64,000 nt of DNA from Solirubrobacteraceae bacterium. GTDB lineage: Bacteria > Actinomycetota > Thermoleophilia > Solirubrobacterales > Solirubrobacteraceae. Shown one piece after another: positions 51,407-60,119 of the stretch; the first letter of the stretch is position 1, and every line of letters starts with the position of its first letter. Where the stretch lies: assembly GCA_031177685.1 (NCBI GenBank), contig JAPSGI010000009.1, positions 121,971-185,970 on the forward strand, given 5' to 3'. The position numbers were made by a program, and so were the translations under genes. The notes beneath the pieces were generated by a model that did not search any database, was not told the origin of the DNA, and was given only the letters and a program-made list of their open reading frames with translations.

Positions 51407-52852
51407 GTGCCCGCGACATCGGTCGACCTACCCCCTCGCTACAGCGACGCGCGCCACGTCGCCAACGGCGGCATGGCCGCCGTGTACGCGGCCGAGGATG
51501 CCGTCCTGGGCCGGCGGGTGGCGGTGAAGGTGCTGGCCGCCCACGTGGCCGAGGACCCTGCGTCCGTGCACCGGTTCCAGCGCGAGGCGCGCGCCGCCGC
51601 CCGGGTCTCGCAGCACCCGCACGTGGTCACCATCTACGACGTGGGCGAGCACGGCGGGCTCCCGTTCATCGTGATGGAGCTGATGGACGGCGGCTCGCTG
51701 GCGCGGGTCCTGCGCGCCGGCCCGCCGGCGCGGGCGCTCGCGCTGCGCTGGATCGCGGAGGCGGCCTCGGCGCTGGACGCCGCGCACGAGCGCGACGTCG
51801 TGCACCGCGACGTCAAGCCGGGCAACCTGCTGCTGGACGGCGCCGGACGGCTGGGCGTGGCGGACTTCGGCATCGCCCGCCTGGCGTACGAGACCTCGGT
51901 CACGCTGACCGGTCAGGTGCTGGGGACCGCGGCGTACGTCGCGCCCGAGCAGGTCAGCGGCGGCGACGCGACCGCGGCCAGCGACCGCTACTCGCTCGCC
52001 GTGGTCGCCTACGAGCTGCTGACCGGCGCGCGACCGTATCCGGGCGGGACGTTCGCCGCCCAGGCGCGCCAGCACGTCGACGCGCAGCCGGCGCCGGCGC
52101 GCAGTCACGTCGCGGACCTCCCGGCCGCCGTCGACGGCGTCCTGGCCCGCGGGCTGGCCAAGGACCCCGGCGCCCGCTGGCCGTCGGCGACGGCGTTCGC
52201 GCAAGCGCTGGAGCGCGCGGCGGACGAGGACGCGACCGCGGTGACCCGGCCACTGGCGGCGGCCGCGCCGGCTGCGCCGACACCGATGCCGCCGGCCTCA
52301 CGGGCCGGCGCCAAGCGGTGGCTGCCCGTGGCGCTGGTCGCCCTGCTCGTCGGGCTGGTCGGCGTGTTCGCGCTGGCCTCGGGCGGCGGCGAGGAGGAGC
52401 GGCGGGCGACCGGGCCGCCGCGCGAGACCGCCGAGCCGCGCGAGACGACGCCCGCCGCCACCGCGCCGGCGGCGCAGCGCCCGAGCGTCGCCCAGCTCAA
52501 CGACCAGGGCTTCGCGCTGATGAACCAGGGGCGCTACGGCGAGGCGATCCCCCTCCTGCAGCAGGCGGTCGAGCGCTGCGGGGACTCGCGCGAGACGGTG
52601 TGCGCCTACGCGCTGTACAACCTCGGCCGCGCGCTGCGGCTGGCAGGGCGCCCGGAGGAGGCGATCCCGATCCTCGAGCGCCGGCTGACCTACGGCAACC
52701 AGACCGGCGTCGTGCAGGCCGAGCTCGACGCCGCCCGGCGCGAGGCCGGTGCGCAGACCGCCCCGCCCGGCGCCGACCACTCGCGCGAGGTCGAGCCCGA
52801 GGACGACGGCAAGGGCCGCGGGAAGGGCAAGGGCAAGAAGGGCGACGACTAG
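51407..52852 (+). CDS. Transmembrane Ser/Thr protein kinase (PknB type) with TPR-like outer region
   Basis: A 481-residue receptor-like kinase. The Gly loop is [13 protein letters not shown], the ATP-site Lys is Lys41 (VAVKVLA), and HRDVKPGN (133-140) and DFGIARL (153-159) are intact. A transmembrane helix lies near residues 305-325 ([20 protein letters not shown]). Outside, a Thr/Pro linker is followed by one or two TPR-like units ([40 protein letters not shown]) and a Gly/Lys/Asp tail. GTG start at 51407. Converges on ribH with a CTAG overlap. Confidence 0.9.
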   Translation: MPATSVDLPPRYSDARHVANGGMAAVYAAEDAVLGRRVAVKVLAAHVAEDPASVHRFQREARAAARVSQHPHVVTIYDVGEHGGLPFIVMELMDGGSLARVLRAGPPARALALRWIAEAASALDAAHERDVVHRDVKPGNLLLDGAGRLGVADFGIARLAYETSVTLTGQVLGTAAYVAPEQVSGGDATAASDRYSLAVVAYELLTGARPYPGGTFAAQARQHVDAQPAPARSHVADLPAAVDGVLARGLAKDPGARWPSATAFAQALERAADEDATAVTRPLAAAAPAAPTPMPPASRAGAKRWLPVALVALLVGLVGVFALASGGGEEERRATGPPRETAEPRETTPAATAPAAQRPSVAQLNDQGFALMNQGRYGEAIPLLQQAVERCGDSRETVCAYALYNLGRALRLAGRPEEAIPILERRLTYGNQTGVVQAELDAARREAGAQTAPPGADHSREVEPEDDGKGRGKGKGKKGDD

Positions 52853-53280
52853 GGCGTCGCGAGCCGTACCCGCAGGGCGGCCATCTCCAGGACGGCCCGG
52901 GCGGCGTCGCGGCCCTGGTGGCGCTTGTCGCCCAGCCGCGCCCACGCCTGCTCGCGCGTCTCCACGGTCAACACGCCGAACGCGCAGGGCACGCCGGTGC
53001 GCAGCGCGACGTCCTGGATCCCCCGCGCCGCCTCGTTGCAGACGTGGTCGTAGTGCGAGGTCTCGCCGCGGATCACCGCGCCGAGGCACGCCACGCCCAC
53101 GTAGCGACCCGACTCGGCGGCGTACTTCGCCGCCAGGGGAAGCTCGAAGGCCCCCGGCACGTCGAACACGTCCGGGTCGGGATGGCCCGCGTCGGCGAGG
53201 ACGGCGCGGGCGCCCGCGACCAGCTCCTCGGCGAGGTCCGCGTAGAAGCGCCCCACGCACAGCGCGAAGCGCTCGCTCAC
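52849..53280 (-). CDS. ribH: 6,7-dimethyl-8-ribityllumazine synthase
   Basis: A 143-residue enzyme that forms the lumazine precursor of riboflavin. Motifs: VFDVPGAFELPLAAKYAAES, CLGAVIRGETSHYDHVCNEA, FGVLTVETREQAWARLG. GTG start at 53280 overlaps the ribBA stop (GTGA). It is the last gene of ribD-ribE-ribBA-ribH. Confidence 0.95.
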   Translation of the reverse strand: MSERFALCVGRFYADLAEELVAGARAVLADAGHPDPDVFDVPGAFELPLAAKYAAESGRYVGVACLGAVIRGETSHYDHVCNEAARGIQDVALRTGVPCAFGVLTVETREQAWARLGDKRHQGRDAARAVLEMAALRVRLATP

Positions 53281-54551
53281 CCGCGGTCCTCGCGGTGCTC
53301 CTCGTCGTGGAGCATCTCCTCGTCCAGCGCGAGGCCCTGGTGGTGCAGCGTGTGGCCCATGCGCTCGCGCTTGGCGCGCAGGTAGTCCTCGTTGTGCGGG
53401 TTGGGCACCGACTGGATCGGGATCTGGTCGCTCACCGACAGGCCGTAGCCCTCCATCCCGATGATCTTCTTGGGGTTGTTGGTGAGGATGCGGATCGAGG
53501 ACAGGCCGAGGTCGACGAGGATCTGCGCCCCGATCCCGTAGTCGCGCAGGTCCGCGGGCAGCCCGAGCTTGAGATTGGCGTCCACCGTGTCCAGGCCGTC
53601 CTCCTGCAGCTTGTACGCGCGCAGCTTGTTGAGCAGGCCGATCCCGCGCCCCTCCTGCGCCAGGTAGAGCAGCACGCCCTCCCCCTCGCGCTCGATCATG
53701 GCCAGCGCCGACTCCAGCTGCTCGCCGCAGTCGCAGCGCAGCGAGTGGAACACGTCTCCCGTCAGGCACTCGGAGTGCACGCGCACCAGCACGTCGCGCT
53801 TGCCCGCCACCTCGCCCTTGACCATCGCGACGTGGTGCTTGTTGTCGACCAGCGACCGGTACCCGACGGCCGTGAACTCCCCGAACCCCGTGGGAAGCTG
53901 CGTCTCCACCACCCGCTCGATCAGCTTGTCGTGGCGGCGGCGGTAGGCGATCAGATCCGCCACGGTGATCATGCGCAGCCCGTGGCGCTCGCAGTAGGGG
54001 ACCAGGTCGGGGACCCGCGCCATCGTCCCGTCGTCGTTCATCACCTCGCAGATCACGCCCGACGGGTTCAGGCCGGCCAGGCGCGCCAGGTCGACGCCGG
54101 CCTCGGTGTGGCCGGCGCGCTCCAGCACGCCGCCCGCGCGCGCCTTGAGCGGGAAGATGTGGCCCGGGACGACGATGTCGTCGGGCGCCGAGCGCGGGTC
54201 GATGGCGACCTGGATCGTGCGCGCGCGGTCGTGCGCCGAGGTGCCGGTGGTCACGCCCTCGCGCGCCTCGATCGAGACCGTGAAGGCCGTCTCGAACGGC
54301 GACTCGTTCTTGGCGGACATCAGGTCCAGCCCCAGCTCGTCGCAGCGCTCCGGCGTCAGCGCCAGGCAGATGATCCCTCGCGCCTCCTTGGCCATGAAGT
54401 TCACGGCCTCGGGCGTGGCGAACTGCGCGGCCATGACGAGGTCGCCCTCGTTCTCGCGGTCCTCGCCGTCGCAGACCACCACCATCTTGCCGGCGCGGAC
54501 GTCCTCCAGCGCCTCCTCGATCGTCGAGAAGTCCGTCTTCTGGGCGCTCAT
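53277..54551 (-). CDS. ribBA: Bifunctional RibBA (DHBP synthase / GTP cyclohydrolase II)
   Basis: A 424-residue fusion. The N-terminal DHBP synthase has VVCDGEDRENEGDLVMAAQ and THARTIQV-like residues, then HTEAGVDLARLAGLNPSGVI. The C-terminal GTP cyclohydrolase II has the zinc Cys motif VHSECLTGDVFHSLRCDCG, then YLAQEGRGIGLLNKLRAY. It supplies both precursors of riboflavin. The start overlaps the ribE stop (ATGA). Confidence 0.96.
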   Translation of the reverse strand: MSAQKTDFSTIEEALEDVRAGKMVVVCDGEDRENEGDLVMAAQFATPEAVNFMAKEARGIICLALTPERCDELGLDLMSAKNESPFETAFTVSIEAREGVTTGTSAHDRARTIQVAIDPRSAPDDIVVPGHIFPLKARAGGVLERAGHTEAGVDLARLAGLNPSGVICEVMNDDGTMARVPDLVPYCERHGLRMITVADLIAYRRRHDKLIERVVETQLPTGFGEFTAVGYRSLVDNKHHVAMVKGEVAGKRDVLVRVHSECLTGDVFHSLRCDCGEQLESALAMIEREGEGVLLYLAQEGRGIGLLNKLRAYKLQEDGLDTVDANLKLGLPADLRDYGIGAQILVDLGLSSIRILTNNPKKIIGMEGYGLSVSDQIPIQSVPNPHNEDYLRAKRERMGHTLHHQGLALDEEMLHDEEHREDRG

Positions 54552-55129
54552 GGCACCCGCGCGGCGATGAGCCGCTCCACGTACTTGGCCAGCACGTCGA
54601 CCTCCAGGTTCACCTCGTCTCCGGGCTGCACCCTCCCCAGGGTGGTTCGCTCGCGCGTCTCGGGGATCAGCGACACCGCGAAGGCGTCGTCCTCGAGCTC
54701 GGACACCGTCAGCGAGACGCCGTCCACGGCGATCGATCCCTTCTCCACGACGTAGCGCAGCAGCGCGGGGCCCGCCTCGAAGGTGACCACCCGCGCGAAG
54801 CCCTCCTCGCGTACGTCGCGCACGCGCGCGAGCCCATCCACGTGACCCTGGACCACGTGACCGCCCAGGCGGTCGGAGGCGCGCAGCGCCAGCTCGAGGT
54901 TGACGGCCGAGCCGGGACGCAGCGCGCCCAGCGAGGAGCGCCGCAGCGTCTCCTCCATCACGTCGGCGGCGAAGCCCTCGGCCGACACGTCCGTCGCGGT
55001 CAGGCAGACGCCGTTGACCGCGACCGAGTCGCCGTCGGCGAGCTCCGCGCCCAGGGCGGTCGCGACGGTCAGGCGCCCGTCGCGCATCGCGCTCACCTCG
55101 CCGGTGGAGTGGACGAGCCCGGTGAACAT
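54548..55129 (-). CDS. ribE: Riboflavin synthase alpha chain
   Basis: A 193-residue protein with two lumazine-binding repeats: MFTGLVHSTGEVSAMRDGRL, then DSVAVNGVCLTATDVSAEGF, and RLGGHVVQGHVDGLARVRDV, then SIAVDGVSLTVSELEDDAF. It dismutates two lumazines to riboflavin. The ATG overlaps the ribD stop (TGATG). Confidence 0.95.
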   Translation of the reverse strand: MFTGLVHSTGEVSAMRDGRLTVATALGAELADGDSVAVNGVCLTATDVSAEGFAADVMEETLRRSSLGALRPGSAVNLELALRASDRLGGHVVQGHVDGLARVRDVREEGFARVVTFEAGPALLRYVVEKGSIAVDGVSLTVSELEDDAFAVSLIPETRERTTLGRVQPGDEVNLEVDVLAKYVERLIAARVP

Positions 55130-56253
55130 CACCACTCCCGCAGGCGGGCCGAGACCAGGAGGTCCTCCCCCACCTGCTCGCAGTCCAGGGTCAGCGCGCG
55201 CATGGCTCCGGCGATCGCCTCGGCACCCTCGCCCTCCAGCGTGGCGCGCGCCGAACGTCCGCCCAGCACCAGCGGCGCCAGGAAGAGGCGGATCTCGTCG
55301 ATCTCCCCCGCGTCGAGGAAGGCGCCCGCCAGGTGCGGGCCCCCCTCGAGCAGGATCGACGTGACGTCGCGGGCGCCGAGCTGGTCCAGCGCGCTGCCCA
55401 CGCGCGCGGGCTCGTTCTCGCCGGTCGCCACGATCACCTCGGCGCCGGCGGTCTCCAGCGCCTCCGTCGCCGTGCGCCGGGCGGCGCGCGAGACGACGAC
55501 GGTGAGCGCGACCTGCGGCGCGGCGCGCACCAGCTGGGAGTCGAGCCGGAGTCGGGCGTCGGAGTCGAAGACGATCCGGCGCGGCTGGCGGTGCACGCCC
55601 TCGATGCGCGCGGTGAGCTGCGGATCGTCGTGCAGAGCGGTGCCGATGCCGACGGCGACCGCGTCGCACTGCGCGCGCCATTCGTGCGCGCGGGCGCGCG
55701 AGTCCTCGCCGGAAATCCACTTGGAGTCGCCAGTCTCGGTCGCGACCTTGCCGTCCAGCGTCATCGCCGACTTGAACAGGACCCACGGGCGCCCGGTGCG
55801 GGCGTGCTTGCGGAAGGGCTGGTTGAGCAGCCGCGCGCGCGCTACCAGCTCGCCCTCGGCGAGGTCTACCTGGACGCCCTCGTCGCGCAGGATCCCCAGC
55901 CCGCGACCGGAGGCCTTCTCGGTCGGGTCGTCGGAGCCGACGACCACGCGGGAGATGCCCGCCGCGACGATGGCCTCGGTGCAGGGCGGCGTCTTGCCGT
56001 GGTGGCAGCACGGCTCCAGCGAGACGTACAGCGTGCCGCCGTGGAGATCGTGGTCGCCGGCGGCCGCGATCGCCTCGCGCTCCGCGTGCGGAGCCCCGAA
56101 CGCGTCGTGCCAGCCCTCCCCCACGATCGTGCCGTCCGCGGCGACGACGACCGCGCCGACCAGCGGGTTGGGACTCACGCGCCCGCGACCCTGCTCCGCG
56201 AGCTCGATGGCCCGCGCGAGGTGCTGGTGATCGACCTCGGTCTGGACGGCCAT
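55129..56253 (-). CDS. ribD: Bifunctional RibD (deaminase/reductase)
   Basis: A 374-residue enzyme for the deaminase and reductase steps of riboflavin synthesis. The deaminase zinc motifs are APHAEREAIA and LEPCCHHGKTPPCTEAIVAA, and the reductase part includes RPWVLFKSAMTLDGKVAT and LLEGGPHLAGAFLDAGEIDE. Start at the ATG at 56253, with TATCCT 7 nt upstream, so no long leader precedes it and no FMN riboswitch fits here. Confidence 0.95.
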   Translation of the reverse strand: MAVQTEVDHQHLARAIELAEQGRGRVSPNPLVGAVVVAADGTIVGEGWHDAFGAPHAEREAIAAAGDHDLHGGTLYVSLEPCCHHGKTPPCTEAIVAAGISRVVVGSDDPTEKASGRGLGILRDEGVQVDLAEGELVARARLLNQPFRKHARTGRPWVLFKSAMTLDGKVATETGDSKWISGEDSRARAHEWRAQCDAVAVGIGTALHDDPQLTARIEGVHRQPRRIVFDSDARLRLDSQLVRAAPQVALTVVVSRAARRTATEALETAGAEVIVATGENEPARVGSALDQLGARDVTSILLEGGPHLAGAFLDAGEIDEIRLFLAPLVLGGRSARATLEGEGAEAIAGAMRALTLDCEQVGEDLLVSARLREW

Positions 56254-56260
56254 GGACAGG

Positions 56261-56266
56261 AGGATA
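56261..56266 (-). promoter_or_regulatory. Possible -10 hexamer TATCCT for ribD
   Basis: TATCCT is 7 nt before the ribD ATG, in the 40-bp gap after rpe. Confidence 0.45.
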
Positions 56267-56293
56267 CTTGCGACTCGACGCCGCTCCGCGCGG

Positions 56294-56971
56294 TCAGCGC
56301 GCGGCGGCGTCCGCGACGTCGCGGTACGCCTGCGCCGGGTCCGGCGCGCCGAACACGGCCGAGCCGGCGACCAGCAGCGTCGCACCCGCGCCGGTGACGG
56401 CGGACGCCGTGTCGACGTCCACGCCGCCGTCCACCTCCAGCACCGGGCCGTCGCCCACGACCGCGCGCATCCGCTGCAGCTTGGCCGGCGACCCGGGCAA
56501 GAAGCTCTGCCCGCCCCAGCCCGGGTTGACCGACATGCACAGCGCCAGGTCGAGGGCGTCCGCGACGTCGGACAGCGCGTCCGCCGGCGTCGACGGCGTG
56601 AGGGCGACGCCGGCGCTGCACCCGCCTTCCTTGATGTGCGCGATCGTGTAGTCGAGGTGCGGCGTGGCCTCGGCGTGGAACGTGATGTTGTCCGCGCCGG
56701 CGCGCGCGAACTCCGCGACCTGGCGCTCGGGGCGCTCGATCATCAGGTGGACGTCGAGCAGCCCGCCGGCGGCGTGGACCCGGTCCGCGAGCGCAGCCAC
56801 GATCAGCGGTCCGATCGTGATCGGCGGGACGAAGTGCCCGTCCATCACGTCGCAGTGGATGACGCGCGCCCCCGCCGCCATCACCTCGTCGACCTGCGCG
56901 CCCAGGCGGGCGAAGTCGGCGGACAGGATCGACGGGGCGACCTGCACGTCGCGGGGCAGCGGGCGCCCCAT
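56294..56971 (-). CDS. rpe: Ribulose-phosphate 3-epimerase
   Basis: A 225-residue TIM-barrel enzyme of the pentose-phosphate pathway. Motifs: VAPSILSADFARLGAQVDEV, HCDVMDGHFVPPITIGPLIV, DVHLMIERPE, LCMSVNPGWGGQSFLPGS and LEVDGGVDVDTAS. It interconverts ribulose-5-P and xylulose-5-P and may help feed riboflavin precursors. The start overlaps the zinc-ribbon gene (TGATG). Confidence 0.95.
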   Translation of the reverse strand: MGRPLPRDVQVAPSILSADFARLGAQVDEVMAAGARVIHCDVMDGHFVPPITIGPLIVAALADRVHAAGGLLDVHLMIERPERQVAEFARAGADNITFHAEATPHLDYTIAHIKEGGCSAGVALTPSTPADALSDVADALDLALCMSVNPGWGGQSFLPGSPAKLQRMRAVVGDGPVLEVDGGVDVDTASAVTGAGATLLVAGSAVFGAPDPAQAYRDVADAAAR

Positions 56972-57201
56972 CAGATCGGACGCAGCATGCTGGCGCCGCA
57001 GTGGTTGCAGGTGAGGACGGCCGTGCTGGACATCCGCACGATCGTGGAGTGCTCGCCGCAGTTCGGGCACAGGCTGACCAGCTCGTAGCGACGCAGGCAG
57101 TACACGCAGCGATAGCGGCCGGGCATGTTCGTGGGTCGCAGCCACGGCTCCCCGCAGTCGGGGCAGGCCGGTCCGAGGTCGACGGTGCCGGCTTCGTTCA
57201 T
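56971..57201 (-). CDS. Small double zinc-ribbon protein
   Basis: A 76-residue protein with four CxxC-type pairs: ACPDCGEPW, YRCVYCLRRYEL, SLCPNCGEHS and LTCNHCGASM, enough for two zinc ribbons. The spacing resembles YfgJ-like proteins. Function unknown; such ribbons often bind RNA or protein. It sits between rsmB and rpe with ATGA and TGATG overlaps on each side. Confidence 0.8.
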   Translation of the reverse strand: MNEAGTVDLGPACPDCGEPWLRPTNMPGRYRCVYCLRRYELVSLCPNCGEHSTIVRMSSTAVLTCNHCGASMLRPI

Positions 57202-58538
57202 GGGTCGCGCCGGAGCCGGGCGATGAAGAAGCCGTCGGTCCCGTCGCGGTGAGGCAGCGTGAGCAGGTGACGGGGCACGCGGGGATGTTTCCAGAGCGGG
57301 TGGTCGTAGTGGAGGTCGTCGGCGGTCAGACCGCTGACCGCCGCGACCACGGCCTCGGCCTCGGCGGGGTTCACGGTGCACACCGAGTACACGATCGTCC
57401 CGCCCGGGCGCACCGCCGCGCGCGCCGCCGTGAGGATCTCGCGCTGTAGTCGCGCCAGGGTCTCGGCGCTTTGCGGCGTCGCGCGCCAGCGCAGGTCGGG
57501 GCGCCCGCGCAACGTGCCCAGGCCCGTGCACGGCGGATCGACCAGGACCCGGTCGAAGTCGCGGCCGTGGTCGTCGCGGGCGTCGCCCTCCACGACCCGC
57601 ACGCTGGTTGCGCCCAGCCGCCGCGCGTTGTCGCGCAGCTCGCGCGCCCGGTCGGCGTTGCGCTCCACGGCGAGCACCTCGCCCTCGTCTCCCATCAGGG
57701 CGGCCAGGTGGGTGGCCTTGGTGCCCGGCGCCGAGCACAGGTCGAGCACGCGCTCGCCGGGCCGGGGGTCGAGGATCCGGGCCACGGCCATCGAGGCGCG
57801 GGACTGCGGGGTGACGACGCCGGCGGTGAAGAGCTCGGAGGCGGCGAGGTCGACCGGTCCGTCGAGGAGAAGACCTTCGGGGATCGTCTCGCCGGCCCGG
57901 CCGCTCGGAGCGGCGCGCGCTTGCAGCCGCTCGGCGACGTCGCCGGGCGCGGCGCGCAGCGCGTTCACGCGGATCGCGGTCTCGCCGGGCTCGTTGCTCG
58001 CGGCCATCAGCGCACGGGCTTCCTCGGGGCCGAGCGCATCCCACCACGTCCGCGCCACCCACTCCGGATGCGAGTGACGCAGCGCCGCCTGCTCCGGCGT
58101 GCCTTCGGGCAGGGCGGCGACGAGGTCGCGCGCCTCGCGCGTGGCGCGGCGCAGCACCGCGTTGACCAGGCCGGACGCGCCGGTGGCGCCGGCCTCCTTG
58201 ACCAGCTCGACGGCCTGGTTGACGGCGGCGTGGCCCGCGCCCTCGGAGAAGACGAGCTCGTAGGCGCCCAGGCGCAGCGCGCCGACCACGGGCGGGTCGA
58301 GCCGGTCCACCGGCCGGCGCGCGAGGCGCTCGATCACGTGGTCCAGCGTCGCCCGGCGCTGCACGGTCCCGAAGCTCAGCCGCTTGGCCAGCCCGCGCTC
58401 GCGGGCGTCGAGGCGCAGGCGCCCGGCCTCGGCGGCGAGGGCGCGGTCGGTGTACGCGCCGTCCTCGAAGGTGCGCCGCACGACGGCGTACGCGCACCGG
58501 CGCGCCGGCGTGACGCGGCTAGCCGGCGGGGACGTCAT
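57198..58538 (-). CDS. rsmB: 16S rRNA (cytosine-967-C5)-methyltransferase RsmB
   Basis: A 446-residue protein. The NusB-like N-terminal half (RLSFGTVQRRATLDHVIERL, then SGLVNAVLRRATREARDLVA) is followed by the SAM domain (VLDLCSAPGTKATHLAALM). Catalytic Cys residues are in VLVDPPCTGLGTLRGRPDLR and VYSVCTVNPAEAE. The start overlaps the fmt coding region by 20 nt. Confidence 0.94.
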   Translation of the reverse strand: MTSPPASRVTPARRCAYAVVRRTFEDGAYTDRALAAEAGRLRLDARERGLAKRLSFGTVQRRATLDHVIERLARRPVDRLDPPVVGALRLGAYELVFSEGAGHAAVNQAVELVKEAGATGASGLVNAVLRRATREARDLVAALPEGTPEQAALRHSHPEWVARTWWDALGPEEARALMAASNEPGETAIRVNALRAAPGDVAERLQARAAPSGRAGETIPEGLLLDGPVDLAASELFTAGVVTPQSRASMAVARILDPRPGERVLDLCSAPGTKATHLAALMGDEGEVLAVERNADRARELRDNARRLGATSVRVVEGDARDDHGRDFDRVLVDPPCTGLGTLRGRPDLRWRATPQSAETLARLQREILTAARAAVRPGGTIVYSVCTVNPAEAEAVVAAVSGLTADDLHYDHPLWKHPRVPRHLLTLPHRDGTDGFFIARLRRDP

Positions 58539-59418
58539 GGCCGCGGAGGAAGGCGGCGGCGTCCATCGGCTTTCCGCCGGGGGGTTGGACCGTGCGCAGC
58601 TCCAGCGCGCCGTCGGCCGCCCCGAAGAGCAGTCGCCCGTCGCGCCGGGCGAGGCGTCCCGGTGACACGTCGCCCTCGGCGGCGAGCGCGGCGGCGTGCA
58701 CGCGCAGGAGCTCGCCGCTGCGCAGCTCGAGCCGCGCCCCGACGTGCGGGTGCAGCGCCCGGACCGCGCGCTCCAGCTCCGCCGCCGGGCGCCCCGGGTC
58801 CAGCGTGCGGTCCTGCGGCCCGATCTTCTCCGCGTAGGTGACCCCCGCGTCGTCCTGCGGCTGCAGGTGAAGCGGCCAGCGGTCCAGCGCCTCGACGAGC
58901 AGGTCCCCGCCGGTGCGCTGCAGCCGGCCGGCCAGCGTCCCGTAGGTGTCGTCCGGTGCGATCGGCTCGGGGGCCTGCAGGGCCACCGGGCCGGCGTCCA
59001 GCTCGGCCACGAGTTGCATGATCGACACGCCGGTCCGCGCGTCGCCGGCCATGACCGCGCGCTCGATCGGCGCGGCTCCGCGCCAGCGCGGCAGCAGCGA
59101 GGGATGCACGTTGAGCAGAAGGTGCTCGGACAGCAGCGGCTCGCGGATGAGCGCTCCGTACGCGCACACGCACAGGACGTCGGGCGCGGCGGCCGCGATG
59201 CGCGCCCGCGCCTCGCCGTCGTTGACGCTCTCGGGCTGGTCGAGCGCGAGCGCGAGCTCGCGCGCGGCGTCGGCGACCGGCGGCGAGGCGAGGCGCCGGC
59301 CCCGGCCGCGCGGCGCGTCGGGCCGGGTCACGACCAGTGCGGGCCGGTGGGGCGAGTCCGCCAGGCGCCGCAGCACGGCCACCGCGAAGCTCGACGTTCC
59401 GAGGAAGACGGTCCGCAC
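58519..59418 (-). CDS. fmt: Methionyl-tRNA formyltransferase
   Basis: A 299-residue enzyme that formylates initiator Met-tRNA. Motifs: VFLGTSSFAVAVLRRLADSP, then LLNVHPSLLPRWRGAAPIER and QLVAELDAGPVALQAPEPI (Asp in the catalytic region). GTG start at 59418 with a GGGAG upstream. Follows def, the deformylase that reverses the modification on new proteins. Confidence 0.95.
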   Translation of the reverse strand: MRTVFLGTSSFAVAVLRRLADSPHRPALVVTRPDAPRGRGRRLASPPVADAARELALALDQPESVNDGEARARIAAAAPDVLCVCAYGALIREPLLSEHLLLNVHPSLLPRWRGAAPIERAVMAGDARTGVSIMQLVAELDAGPVALQAPEPIAPDDTYGTLAGRLQRTGGDLLVEALDRWPLHLQPQDDAGVTYAEKIGPQDRTLDPGRPAAELERAVRALHPHVGARLELRSGELLRVHAAALAAEGDVSPGRLARRDGRLLFGAADGALELRTVQPPGGKPMDAAAFLRGHDVPAG

Positions 59419-59452
59419 GGTCAGGCTCCCGCGCCGCGGCCGGCCGCGCGCC

Positions 59453-60043
59453 TCAGGCGGCGCGCGCCGCCTCGGCCGCCTCGCGCAGGGCGCGCATGGC
59501 CAGCTTGCGCTGCTCGCGCGTGGTCCGATCGAGGATCAGCACGCCGTCCAGGTGGTCGATCTCGTGCTGGATCACACGCGCCTCCAGGCCGCTCGCCTCG
59601 ATCGAGATCTCGTCGCCGTGCTCGTCCTGCGCGCGCACGCGCACGTGGATGGGGCGCTCCACGTCCACGTGGACCCCCGGCAGGCTGAGACAGCCCTCCT
59701 CCAGGATCTCTTCCTCCCCCCCGGCCCATTCGACCTGCGGATTGACCAGCGGCGCGAGCGGGGCGTCCTCGCCCAGGCGGTACACGAGCACGCGATGCAT
59801 CACGCCCAGCTGCGTGGCCGCGAGGCCGATCCCCAGGCCGTCTCGCATGATCGCCGCCATGCGGCCGATCTCCTCGCGCAACGCGTCGTCGAAGCGCTCG
59901 ACGGGCAGCGCGCGGCTCTTGAGCACGGGGTCGCCGAACTTGCGCACGTACGCGAGCGCCGCCGCGCGCCGCGCGGCGGTCTCGGGGTCCAGTGCCGGGC
60001 GCGCCTCCTCGGTCGGCGCGACTTCCTCGGTGGTCTCCGCCAT
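59453..60043 (-). CDS. def: Peptide deformylase
   Basis: A 196-residue metallo-enzyme that removes the formyl group from nascent proteins. The three motifs are intact: GIGLAATQ (residues 71-78), EEGCLSLPG (Cys118) and QHEIDHLDG (His160, Glu161, His164). A 35-residue acidic N-terminal extension precedes the core. Start placed at ATG 60043: TACACT lies 8 nt upstream and the region before it is the palindromic element, so the in-frame GTG at 60106 is unlikely. Confidence 0.94.
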   Translation of the reverse strand: MAETTEEVAPTEEARPALDPETAARRAAALAYVRKFGDPVLKSRALPVERFDDALREEIGRMAAIMRDGLGIGLAATQLGVMHRVLVYRLGEDAPLAPLVNPQVEWAGGEEEILEEGCLSLPGVHVDVERPIHVRVRAQDEHGDEISIEASGLEARVIQHEIDHLDGVLILDRTTREQRKLAMRALREAAEAARAA

Positions 60044-60051
60044 CGGTTTCG

Positions 60052-60057
60052 AGTGTA
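60052..60057 (-). promoter_or_regulatory. Possible -10 hexamer TACACT for def
   Basis: TACACT is 8 nt before the def ATG, downstream of palindromic copy C on the minus strand. Confidence 0.45.
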
Positions 60058-60072
60058 TCTCCGGCCGGCGTC

Positions 60073-60106
60073 GTGACTTAGCCGCGCTATACGCGGCAAA
60101 GTCCAC
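60073..60106. repeat. Palindromic element, copy C (priA-def gap)
   Basis: A 34-bp imperfect palindrome with left arm GTGACTTAGCCGCG, centre CTATA and right arm CGCGGCAAAGTCCAC. It lies 13 bp after the priA stop and before the def promoter on the minus strand. Related to copies A and B; the right arm is identical to copy B over GCGGCAAAGTCCAC. Confidence 0.75.
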
Positions 60107-60119
60107 AAACCTCGGCGGC

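Noticed and set aside
60044..60106. Start of peptide deformylase at GTG 60106
   Set aside because: The extra 21 residues would be translated from the palindromic element; ATG 60043 has a TACACT 8 nt upstream and begins the family-like sequence.
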